From positions 310,001 through 374,000 of the forward strand of contig JADDMT010000022.1 of NCBI GenBank assembly GCA_021401465.1: 64,000 bases of DNA, given 5' to 3'. This DNA comes from Teratosphaeria epicoccoides. Taxonomy: Eukaryota; Ascomycota; Dothideomycetes; Mycosphaerellales; Teratosphaeriaceae. The notes beneath the pieces are model-generated. The model was not told the DNA's origin. It saw nothing but the letters and a program-made list of their open reading frames with translations, and searched no databases. Shown one piece after another: positions 17,843 to 27,608 of the stretch (position 1 is the stretch's first letter; every line of letters starts with the position of its first letter). The position numbers were made by a program, and so were the translations under genes.

Positions 17843-20350
17843 ATGAGGGTCCATGGGTCGCCGCGGAGCTACATGTGTCTAGCGGTGATGGCGCCGCCCA
17901 GCATGGACCATCCAGAGCCGCAGGACTATGAGGGCAAAGTCAACGCTTGGGACAACGGCAGTGGTATGGCGACAGGAGCACACAATCGCACATCACTTGC
18001 ATCATCCCGCACCCATCCTGCTTCGCCGGCCAAACCCCTCACGCCTCCCACCACCCAACATCCCGCCCAGCAGCAGCCCACGCCCGGCGCAGACGACACC
18101 AACACCACCTATGCATTGCAGGAGTATGGCGAGATAGAAGGACATGATCACGTGCATGCAGAGGGCGAACTGTGTCGTCACGATCACGAGCATGACGGCC
18201 TGAGGCATCGACACCGCGACATCGACGACGGCGGGCAGAACATCACAATTCCCGGAGCTTCCAAGCTGGTGGAGCAGACAGTGGCGCCGTTTCTTGCCGA
18301 GCATATACCAAGCTTGCACGCTGCTGCTGCTCCTGCTCCTCGCCCCACGCAGCAAGACGAAGCCCGAGGAGAGCCAAACACCAAATTCTGCTACAGACAC
18401 CGACCCGACTTAAAGTGTCGAAGACAGGGTGATGAGCCGTCCATGGCCCAACTACAGCACGGCTTGTCCAGTCTCTCGCAGTCTGACCAGCAAGCCATCT
18501 CACACGTCTGGTCTCTGTTCTCTGCCGCACCCGCCAAGCACAGAAATCTGATGCTGCAGGGCATCCTGACTCAGTGCTGCTTTCCGCAATTGTCCTTCAT
18601 TTCCGCTCACATACGGGATCTGATCAAAATCGACTTCTTGTCCGCTTTGCCGCCGGAGTTGGGCTTCAAGATACTGTGCTACCTCGACACCACGTCACTG
18701 TGCAAAGCGGCACAGGTGAGTCAAAGATGGAGAAGCCTGGCAGATGATGATGTCGTATGGCACAAAATGTGCGAGCAGCACATTGACCGGAAGTGCACAA
18801 AATGCGGTTGGGGCTTGCCACTTCTCGAGCGGAAGCGGTTGAGAATAGAAAAGCGGCAGATTCAGCTCAGAGCCACAGGCCCACGGCTGAACCACCCAAC
18901 CCCTGCTGCAACGCCTTCGACAGCGGACCCAGCTGTAGCGAGCAGCTCGGAACGACAGTCGACAGGTGTCTCCGCGGTCACAGGCTCAAAGCGGTCTCTC
19001 AGCTCAGAAGGCTCCAGTTCTCCAGAGCTTCGCAAGCGGCAATGTCTGCAATCGATACAAGGCGAGAGCAATGGAGCCGCTGGCGACGGCTACTTTGCTC
19101 CTAAACGCAGGCCATGGAAGGACGTGTACAAAGACCGCTTCAAAGTGGGCACAGCTTGGAAGTACGGCAGGTGCTCGACGAAAGTCTTCAAAGGCCACAC
19201 CAATGGCGTCATGTGTCTACAATTTGATGATAGCGTGCTCATCACCGGCTCATACGACTCGACGGTGAAGATTTGGGAGATCAACACCGGCCGCGAGCTT
19301 CGTACGTTGACCGGTCATGAAAGCGGGATCAGGTGTCTGCAATTTGATGACAACAAGCTCATGACCGGCAGCCTAGACCGTACGCTGAAGCTTTGGAACT
19401 GGAAGACAGGCGAGTGCCTCCGGACGTTCAACGCCCACCAAGGCGGCATCATCAGCCTGCACTTTACTGCCGACGGAAGGTATGTGGCCAGTGGGTCCAT
19501 GGACAACACCATTCGCGTTTGGGACTCGGTCACCAAGCAGACTTGGCAGATGCGTGGGCATTCAGACTGGGTCAACAGTGTGAGAGTCGACGAGCAGTCA
19601 CGTACTCTGTTCTCCGCCTCTGACGACTTGACCGTACGCCTTTGGGACCTGGACACGCGCCAATGTATCAAGGTGTTTGAAGGGCATGTTGGGCAAGTTC
19701 AGCAGGTGCTCCCAATGCCCGCTGCATTCGAGCTCGACAACGAGGAGCTCAGGCGACTCGTCGAACTCAAGGACAAGAATGACCACGCTAGTAGCGTCTC
19801 TTCTGTACTCGAAGCCGCGAAACTGATGAATCCCAATATCCACATCAATCAACGAACGTCAGGATACCAAGAGAGACCGACTTTACCATTCTGGCCGCTT
19901 GACCAGGAGCGTCAACCGCCGCCACGGTACATGTTTACAGGCGCCCTAGACTCCACAATCCGGCTCTGGGACGTCCACTTCTCCCCATCCGCAGACTCCG
20001 AACTTCTCGAAAGTCGTCGCGAGTTCGTGTTGCCGACTGATCCGCTGACCAACAGCCATACCCCAAGGGCTCAGGCGTGCGTGAGGACGTTCTTTGGACA
20101 TGTCGAGGGCATTTGGGCTCTCGCAGCCGACCATTTGCGTCTCATTTCCGGTTCCGAAGACAAGATGATCAAGGTCTGGGATCCGAGGACGGGAAAGTGC
20201 GAGCGAACCGTGGGTGGCCACGCGGGACCTGTCACTTGCGCCTACCTAAGTGATTGGGCGGTGGCGAGTGGGAGCGAGGATTGCGAGGTGAGAATGCTGT
20301 GTTTTGGGGAACCTGGAGAACGAGAGGATAGTGGCATCAGCGAGAGTTAG
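17843..20350 (+). CDS. sconB: F-box/WD40 sulfur controller SconB (Met30/Scon-2)
   Basis: The substrate receptor of an SCF ubiquitin ligase that represses sulfur assimilation by targeting the bZIP activator (MetR/Cys3, Met4 in yeast) when sulfur is plentiful. From ATG 17843 it is 835 aa; in-frame ATGs at 17873, 17888 and 17903 are alternatives. The conserved KFCYRHRPDLKCRRQ and SAAPAKHRNLMLQGILTQCC blocks are diagnostic. An F-box (FLSALPPELGFKILCYLDTT) lies at about residues 263-310, followed by CTKCGWGLPLLERKRLR. Seven WD40 repeats run from about 448 to the end (GHTNGVMCLQFDD, GHESGIRCLQFDD and so on), with a long insert between blades 5 and 6 as usual in the family. The N-terminus is Pro/Thr-rich and carries an unusual His-rich patch (18143-18216). 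Single exon. Confidence 0.95.
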   Translation: MRVHGSPRSYMCLAVMAPPSMDHPEPQDYEGKVNAWDNGSGMATGAHNRTSLASSRTHPASPAKPLTPPTTQHPAQQQPTPGADDTNTTYALQEYGEIEGHDHVHAEGELCRHDHEHDGLRHRHRDIDDGGQNITIPGASKLVEQTVAPFLAEHIPSLHAAAAPAPRPTQQDEARGEPNTKFCYRHRPDLKCRRQGDEPSMAQLQHGLSSLSQSDQQAISHVWSLFSAAPAKHRNLMLQGILTQCCFPQLSFISAHIRDLIKIDFLSALPPELGFKILCYLDTTSLCKAAQVSQRWRSLADDDVVWHKMCEQHIDRKCTKCGWGLPLLERKRLRIEKRQIQLRATGPRLNHPTPAATPSTADPAVASSSERQSTGVSAVTGSKRSLSSEGSSSPELRKRQCLQSIQGESNGAAGDGYFAPKRRPWKDVYKDRFKVGTAWKYGRCSTKVFKGHTNGVMCLQFDDSVLITGSYDSTVKIWEINTGRELRTLTGHESGIRCLQFDDNKLMTGSLDRTLKLWNWKTGECLRTFNAHQGGIISLHFTADGRYVASGSMDNTIRVWDSVTKQTWQMRGHSDWVNSVRVDEQSRTLFSASDDLTVRLWDLDTRQCIKVFEGHVGQVQQVLPMPAAFELDNEELRRLVELKDKNDHASSVSSVLEAAKLMNPNIHINQRTSGYQERPTLPFWPLDQERQPPPRYMFTGALDSTIRLWDVHFSPSADSELLESRREFVLPTDPLTNSHTPRAQACVRTFFGHVEGIWALAADHLRLISGSEDKMIKVWDPRTGKCERTVGGHAGPVTCAYLSDWAVASGSEDCEVRMLCFGEPGEREDSGISES

Positions 20351-21172
20351 GCTCATGGATGAGTCACCCTAGGCGGGGAGATTTGTACGAGACTTGGCTG
20401 AGGGGCGTGATTTGTTCTGAAGCAAGACCAGCTGGACCTGGCAGCCCAATTCTGCTGCTGAACACACTGGCATGACTGTACACTTGCGCGATTTTGATGG
20501 CGAACTCTCACCGGGCGGTGACGAATGACTTAGCGAGGCGTTCGAGCGCGCAATACTGCCAGTATTCTGCTGCTGATCCTTGCTTTGTTGGGGATCTCAT
20601 CGCGGGTATACTTGTTATTTTCTTGATGTACGTTGCGAGGTAAGGCCGATTGACTAGTCACGTCCTGATACCGGTCTCGAAAATAAGTTGCGATCTTGAG
20701 ACCTGGCGCTTGGCTCCGGGAAGAGCTGGCCTAGGTCCACCTAGAACCATGCCGATCTTGCATGATGCTGATCTCGATGGCCCGGACGGTGGTGAGCATC
20801 GACTCCAGATTGCAGTTTGCACTCATGCCCGTCGACGGTGTGACTGACCTGGACGGTGGAGCACGACTATCACCACGCCGAAATACATGTTCGCAACAGC
20901 AATTCAATATTTTGCATAGTTGAAGAACAGGCTGGTGCGAGCATGCGCGGCATCACTGTGGCCGTGTAATCGGCCTTGGCCATGTGTCTCACATCTGGAT
21001 CCGAGTGTTCCTGACGCAGGCTGGATCCTCGTGTCTCTTCCTGACGCGGAATCATCCTAGCGGTCCGAGTACCAAAGAGGCTCGATGGCCGTACTTAAGT
21101 GCACCCTGACCCGTTACTGTCGCTTTTCCACGTGAAGCCACCCATACCAAGCCACCGACACTAGCTCTCATC
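20351..21172. other. Intergenic sconB-secreted protein
   Basis: About 820 bp. I see no gene. It carries the promoter of the secreted-protein gene (end of region) and no repeat-family sequence. Confidence 0.5.
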
Positions 21173-21854
21173 ATGCCGAGTCTGCTCACGCTAGCTCTAC
21201 TACTCAGCAGCGGCAGCCTTGCCGTTGCGGAATATGCCCCGTTGTGTGGCTATACGCCGCCTTGGAACGGTGGCGATGTGCGTGCTTTTACATCCGGGGC
21301 TCGACATTATTTTGCTGCTGACGATTGGTCGCAGAACAATGGCAATTGCGATTATGCGGATTGGTCACGCTGCGCCAACAACTGTGATGATTTGGTGCGT
21401 GTGGATTCCTTCTGGGTGGATGTTTGAGCTCAATTCATCACTGCTGACGGCCGTTTCGTTTGACAGTGTCCTGGAATGTATTTCAAGGGTGGTTGGGTGT
21501 AAGTGCCTTCGGATTGCTTCTTTCAGGCATGATTCTGCTCATTTGGGGCTGCTGACCTTTGCGTTTTGCAGTGATACAAAGGGTGTATGCAAGTGTTGGT
21601 GCGATGCTTATAGAACTGGCAAAGGAGGTACGCTCACTCATCCTCAATCTTTTGACCACCGACACAGTTCGGAAAATTGACGTTTGTCGATAGTGGAATG
21701 CAACCCCAACAAAGGTGATATTGAGTGCTGCCATTGTGATGAAGTGACGTCCGAGAAGCTGCGATGCGACCAAATTACCAAGAGGTGTGAGGCATCAGGT
21801 CTTGAACCGAACAAGGCGGCCTGCAAGTGCTATAACGACAATCCGCCTTCCTAG
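21173..21854 (+). CDS. Small secreted cysteine-rich protein, four exons
   Basis: Exons at 21173-21394, 21467-21498, 21572-21627 and 21694-21854 give 471 nt and 156 aa. The introns are 72, 73 and 66 nt with donors GTGCGT, GTAAGT, GTACGC and acceptors CAG, CAG, TAG. All joins keep one frame to the TAG at 21852. Residues 1-19 form a signal peptide (MPSLLTLALLLSSGSLAVA). The mature part holds 16 cysteines, including VCKCWC, ECC, HC and ACKC arrangements, an even number consistent with disulfide bonding. There is no membrane span or GPI-type tail. I do not recognise the family. Size, secretion signal, cysteine content and position beside a transposon block fit an apoplastic effector or small defence-type protein, but function is inference. 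Confidence 0.75.
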
Positions 21855-21958
21855 GTCCTGCAATCTTGGGATCCAATGCACGTTTGGATCATTTAAGGCT
21901 AGATTTGTGCTTACATCGCTGCGAGTTTGGTGTTTATCATCGTACAGGAACCATGAGT

Positions 21959-23463
21959 CTAGGCATCATCATAGAGGCTATGGCAGACGCGATCTGTTCT
22001 GCTCTTGACATTGCCCCGCCCTCTCTCCGTATCCTCATCACTCCGCAATCGCGGACCCTTCTCGTCCGCCGGATAATGATCTCCTATCTTATGGCCTTTC
22101 TCACCTCTCGCAGCTTCAGCATCCCAAAAGTCTCCCCTTCGCCTCAACTCAGGGACCAGGTTATTCGCCACGGCCTTGGAATCATCGGACATATTGCGCG
22201 CACGTCGAATATCGGAGCCATCTGTGTGAAGAAATCAGTGTGGACCAAAGACTCGCAGTAGATTCTACTCAGTCATGTGCTTACCGACGCCTGCATCGTT
22301 TATCGATGACTGCAGGATCTTCGCCATGATTGGGGGAGAGCCGACGACTTTCCAATGTAGACCACTCAAAACGAATTCCGTGGCTACCCATTTCTTTCTC
22401 CACCGAGCCTTCTCCTTACCAGGACTGGCTGGCTTCATGGCAGATACCACACTTTGACTTTTTCCGGCCGAGTGCATTCGAATTCGGCATCATCTTCATG
22501 GGGCCCAAGGTCTGCGCCCGTTCAGCCTCCAAATAGAGCAGGTGAGCCTTCGGGATTGGCGTGAGATGGATACTCATCATACTTGGTGCGAGCAAGTCCA
22601 CCGATCTCGTCGACAACGACCAGCATACCAGCGATCAGCTCGACGTTGGCTGAATCTCGGCCCTAGGCTTTCGTCATGTTGCGAATGTCCTCGGCCGTCT
22701 GGCGTACAGTCGCTCCGTCCCGTGCTGAGCCGATTGCTCGTCGTTAAGAGTCAAGTCTGCTTGTGTCGTGCGATAGAGGGTGAGGCTCAGCCTGGAATGA
22801 ATATGGCGTGTGTAATTTGTCACAGCAATAGGCTCGCCAGCTTTGGCTCGCGCCCACGTAGCCGTGCGGCCCCGCCACTTTATGATACTTCCCTTCACGA
22901 CCCATCTCGTGTACCCGGTCACGGGGTGTAAACTGTCTGTCTTTCGAACAACTGCCTCATCTCTCCATGAGCCTTCGAACAGTTTATAGACTACCTCAAT
23001 ATGCTCCTTGTCAGTTTCAGAGTGCCCATTGTACTGCACTCGCGTTTGAGACCGAGATTCCTCGCTGCACTTTCCAGGTGACTCGTCACGATATTCGACG
23101 CCACGCCACCATCTGTCATCAGACGATGGAGCTTCGGGAAACGCTGAGCGATCAAGTACGGATGTTTCCTAAAGGGTGGTCAGCCAGTCGTTTGCCGGCA
23201 GATTATTGCTGCGATATATATCTCACCTCGTACGTAGTCGGAGCGGTGATGCCAAAGAAATTTGGCTGTGTCACGGCTGCCACGGCTGCGATCGGCATCA
23301 AAGCGTCGGAAATTGGGAAGTGTACAGGCTCCGGGCAAGACAAGATCAATGTTCCCGGAACCTTTGTACACATACTAGGTACCGAGCATGGCTGCAAGGC
23401 AGAGGCCCTGAGAGTTGCCATGAAGGATTTTGGCCAGCTAATCCAATAAGTGGTCTTGAGCAT
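21959..23463 (-). pseudogene. Decayed intron-containing gene of unknown family
   Basis: Several minus-strand pieces read like one gene that has decayed. Piece 1 (23463-23227) ends at a good 58-nt intron (23226-23169, donor GTGAGA, branch-like GGCTGAC, acceptor TTTAG) that joins it in phase to piece 2 (23168-22674). Piece 2 includes RWWRGVEYRDESPGKCSEE. A third stretch around 22670-22450 (VELIAGMLVVVDEIGGLAR) contains in-frame TAG and TGA codons. A fourth (up to 22285) joins through a 63-nt intron (22284-22222, GTAAGC..CAG) to a last exon ending at 21959 (MSDDSKAVANNLVPELRRRG). Good introns beside stop codons indicate a pseudogene or a gene whose model I cannot complete. No domain recognised. 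Confidence 0.35.
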
Positions 23464-24531
23464 GATTGCCGGGATGTTACTAGAGGCATACAGATATGAA
23501 TGTCAAGTGCTGTCCGCGTTCAACCTCTGCCATATGCGTACCTGCTGTTACTTGAACAAGTCCGCTCAGTGAGGAAGCGTTCGGGATCTATTCCTTGGTT
23601 AGAGGCGGCGTCGGCGAACATCCTATGCTTCCCACGATGACCCCATACACTACAGTGTTGTTGCCGGATGGCCGACTCCTACTGCAGCCAATGTTGAGCC
23701 GTTAATGATATGCTGTATCTTGAACCCCGCGCGAGGTTTGACAAGATACCTTGGGGGCATTTTGCTTTAAGATCTGACTGGAGGTGCTCCCACGCAAGGA
23801 AATTTTCCAAGCACACAAGAGCTCTCGAGGTGGACAAATACATTAACAACGCGACGGGTTGCTGCTTCGTTGGGGAGGATGGGACGCCTTCGGTACCGTC
23901 AGTCATATGGCAATTCCTGCTCAGGAAGCAGTATCTGTTGTTCAAAAAGGTCCGCCATGTTTGTTCCGCCATCTGTATGCCTCGCTCCTGATTCATGAAG
24001 CAAAATCCCCAAGATCAGCGTTTGAGTCTACGGCGACACCGTCAAATAGTCTCTTGATATCAATTCATACGATGCATCACTTTGTGGCCATCCCTATCGT
24101 GCATCGTCTCATGATGGACCGAAGCTGGTAGTGAGAGCTTTGCCGCTTGCGTTCTTGAGCTTCCGGTCTCTCTCGTATGAAGTCGTCGATTTTGGAACTT
24201 CCTGCTCGAGAAAAAATATCGGTTGCTCAGAGATATGCGCTACGCTGTGTCGGCTGCGTTGGTGGTCTGAAGGCCCTGGGCCATCTCCATAACAATCCGC
24301 AATTCGTACTCATTAGTGTTGGCTCTAGTCGCAATTCGGTGTGGATCTGTCCGTTGAGACGTCGATAAGACAGGGGGTACAAAAATGATATCTTTGATGG
24401 TAGTGTCGATGCTGACCACAGCTGTGACGAAATTGAAGAGTCGGTCAATCAAGATGACTCAGGTGGCAATTGAGGCGCTTGCCAGTGGAGGCTTGTCCAG
24501 GGACAAGCGGATAGCAATGTGGTGATCGTGA
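23464..24531. other. Region with diverged duplicated sequence, no supported gene
   Basis: Two plus-strand segments, about 23908-23947 and 24196-24234, resemble each other over some 38 bases with roughly 70% identity by eye. On the minus strand they read EQPIFFLEQEVP and EQQILLPEQELP. They suggest an old tandem duplication of a coding segment now interrupted by stops. Nothing intact is seen. Confidence 0.3.
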
Positions 24532-25804
24532 TCAGGGCGGCGATTGTGGGCCAAGTGCGTTTTTCACACGAGCGCGAGTGCATTGACTGGGGGCAGATGC
24601 CGACAGTCTCCGTTCTTCGTGTTGTGCGCTCAAATACGTTCCTGCAATGACTCTCTTGGCCAACTCGGCGAAGTCCCAGCCCTCCTTTTCATCAATCGTC
24701 TCCCAAAGATTTGGCTGCGTGAAGACTGCTAATGTATTGCGCGCGATCCTTCGACTTCTCGCCACGGACGCTGAGCCTCCACGCACAAAATGCGGCACGG
24801 CCTTGAAAGCTCCTCTGGTTACCCGTTCCAGCGCCATGCCCGTTTGAAATGCAAGACAGTCGCGCGGGATATCGACCTGGGTGGTACGGCCTGAGCGATC
24901 TTCGATCCACAGTCCAGCCTTTGGATCGGGATGCCGATCGAGCTCTGGCAAATTTGGCAATAGCGCAGAGTACTCTGGCAGAGCATTTCTGGGGTCGTTC
25001 TCAGATTCATCAACGAACATGTTGCTGGTGAGTCCAGTCAAGGCTCCTAGATCGAGATGCGTTGCACACCAGTCATCGTCGTGGGCATTAGTTGTACCCG
25101 AGTAGGCCCTTTCTACCGCATTGACAGCTGGTGGTGGGAAATAGTGCAGCAGTCTCCCTTTGGTTGCCACACTCTGCCTGACGATATTCTCTAGAGTGCC
25201 TTCCTTGTAGTAGTCCAAATGCGCGACTGCGAACCGATCACAGCTTCGCGCGACCAAAGCGGCGACGTCCACGATCAGCCGACATAGCTCCTCGAAGAGA
25301 TTGCCGAACCCCGGTAGTACATGCTCGTCTGGCCAAACATTAGGGGCAGACATCTCCGGAACGTGAGGATACATTTCTCTTGCCTTCTCCTCAAGCTCTT
25401 GGTTGTGAATTGGATTGGCGTAGTAAGACCCCTTCATGGTGTCAAAACGCCCAGAAGCCAAGGTCTCTCTGCCGAGCGACCAGCCGATATTGTATCTCGC
25501 TTCCGGCTTCTCAACCTTCGCTATCATGCAGAACTATCAGTAACGCGTTGGGTGCTTGCGAGCCAGGCTGTTGCGTGTGGGCTCAGGACCTACATAGTTC
25601 CTCTTGCGGCAGGTTTGCCAAGTAAGAGGAATAACTCAGCAATCTCGATCTGAGCTCCGCGTAGTCGGCTGGGAGATCACGCACAATAATGATTCCCAAC
25701 GAATGCGGTCCAAAAGCTTGCTCGAGAGTGTCGAGTGAGACGGTGCCATCTTTCAATGCTTGCAGACTGACAGAGATGACGGCCGGACGCCCATCTCCCG
25801 CCAT
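24532..25804 (-). CDS. 2-oxoglutarate/Fe(II)-dependent oxygenase
   Basis: Two exons (25804-25594 and 25520-24532) around a 73-nt intron (25593-25521, GTAGGT..TAG, phase 1) give 399 aa. The start is ATG 25804 (MAGDGRPAVISVSLQALKDG); the longer frame begins with TTG. This is the isopenicillin-N-synthase-like fold. The N-terminal DIOX_N-like part has GIIIVRDLPADY and the family block RYNIGWSLGRE..KGSYYANP. The core has the iron ligands H225 and D227 (THLDLGALTGL) and H314 (VPHFVRG), with R331 (ARNTLAVF) as likely 2-oxoglutarate ligand. All key residues are present. The substrate is unknown; fungal relatives act on small molecules or remain uncharacterised. It is the last intact gene before the transposon block, 570 bp from the first LTR, and shows no RIP-type stops. 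Confidence 0.85.
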
Positions 25805-26374
25805 CGTAACACTTTTCGACAGATTTACCAATGTACGATGCAGTCAGTAGTCCGTCAAATGAGCGTGGCGAAGGGGCGGCAGAAGATGCATGCAAGATTT
25901 GTGGCGGCGGATGAAGATGATGCGGTGGCAGAGTGATGAAGTCATATCACGAGGAAAGGCAATTCCCTGATCTTGTGCGGCATTTGTCTATCTATGTCAC
26001 GGGTGAACAACGTATACACAGGGGTTCATGTGGTATTCAACAAGTACGATGAGGAGAGAGAGACACTCTGCCAGCTGTCCGGTCCTTTATAGCCGGCCTT
26101 GTCCGGCACCGTGCGCGATTCGGAGCATGTGTGCAGTTATCAAGTAACTTCTGAACTTTCGACTTTCGGACTTCAGGCCTCCATACCTTCTTGCATCTAT
26201 AACACCATCAATATCGTGTCAATTCACATGTGCAGTACCTTAAAACGATGCTATGAGCTTCTACAATCGATTAGGAATCATGGCAGGAGCAGATTGTCGA
26301 ATAGGTAGAGGCTAGCAAGACGCAAGATAAGATAGTAGAAGAAATAGAGAGAGCCACACAGGTTTCTCTTACTC
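25805..26374. other. Gene-repeat boundary
   Basis: The promoter side of the oxygenase gene. From about 26,300 the composition changes abruptly to TA-dinucleotide-rich, CA/TG-poor sequence, and the first LTR begins at 26375. No gene seen. Confidence 0.6.
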
Positions 26375-26896
26375 TGTCATAAGGGTAGGTGCTAATAGCA
26401 GGAAGGTAACTAGGTATTAGACTCGCAGAGCTGTAAAGAATATCGACAATAGCAGTTAACCTTGTAACTAACTATCCCCTAGGGAAAGGGAATTAAATTA
26501 AGCACAAAGCTCCTAACTACCTATCCTAAAGCTATCCCTATATACTAGAGAGACAGAGCAGCTCTGTTAGATCTGTCGACAGACCTAATAGATCCATGTC
26601 TATAGATCTGTAGACTAACCCTACAGATCTAAGGGTCTATTATCCTATAACAGATCCCTTTTTCCTTGCAGGCCTGTAGATCTGTAGACTAACCCTATAG
26701 ATCTAGGGATCTGTCCTTACGTCACAGATCCTTTCTCCTATGACTATACCTATAACTTATAGTACTCCTATAACTATACCTATAACTTATAGCACTTAGG
26801 ACCCTCATGATCCTAAAACCTATAGTACTCCTGACACTCATGACACTAGTACTCTGACTTAGCCTATAGTGCTCGTAACTTATGACATCTATAACA
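26375..26896 (-). repeat. LTR of element F
   Basis: Starts TGTCATAAGGGTAGGTGC as do the other reverse family-1 LTRs. The far end is slightly scrambled: an ATGACA terminus at about 26845 is followed by a partial repeat of LTR-end sequence before the polypurine tract complement (CTATCCCCCTCTTAG) at about 26897. Confidence 0.8.
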
Positions 26897-26975
26897 CTAT
26901 CCCCCTCTTAGCCTAGCTTGTCCCTAAGCTACCTTATTAGTACGGGGTTTCTCTTGTCATTTCCTTTGTGTAGTA

Positions 26976-27608
26976 AGGTCTTCTCTTTCTAAATTACTGC
27001 CTTGTGTCATCCTAGACACTAACGCCCCTTTAACGTAGAAACGTAAATGCCGCGCAAATCAAATCTATCGTTAGGGCTAGGACAGCATAAAGTCCTGTAC
27101 TTAGTGTCAAGAGTTAAAGCTCGTTTGTCGAGTACACATTTCCTTAGGGAAATGTTCGTAGTGTTACTTTAGCAACTGTCGAAGTTACGACGCGAAGGTA
27201 ACAGAGGTTAAATAGAAGAAGTTAGGTAATTAGCGGAAAAGACTAATTACTAATCTCGATCGTGCGAAGGTAGTCCTAGCCAAGGCTTCGCAGAACATAA
27301 TAGAGGCGCATGCAAAAGAGATGCGTCTTTAGAAACAGTTAGACGCGGTTAACTATAAGGTCGAGGATAGTCGCGCTCTCAAGGAGCGTGAGATTAGGGA
27401 GGATAAGGCTAAAGAGCAGGCTCTTCTGCAGGCTAGGTTTCTTCTTAACCTAGATCCCTTAGCGGGTCTTGCTCTTAGTCCTACGACATAGAGCGTAATA
27501 GAAGGTTTCGCCGATACCTCGTATTCGGGTTTCCTGGATAGCGTGATAGCCGAGCTAATCGACAGCGTCCCGCAGGAGTCTAGTCGTAGCTTATGATCTT
27601 CTCCCTAG
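26976..27608 (+). pseudogene. Antisense accessory ORF, copy F
   Basis: A 633-nt frame opposite to gag-pol, between chromodomain and 3' LTR, colinear codon for codon with copies E and B. The start codon is AGG here (ATG in E and B). Interrupting codons are TAG and TGA at RIP-type sites. Visible features are the cysteine cluster (SCT-x-CQELKLVC, then GKCS-x-C and a further Cys in SNCRSYDA) and a charged helical stretch (LQARFLLNLDPLAGLALS at its end). See copy E for the fuller description. Confidence 0.7.

Noticed and set aside
23710..23991. 93-codon plus-strand ORF with ATG
   Set aside because: No family, no codon bias; the minus strand has equal claims and both look decayed.
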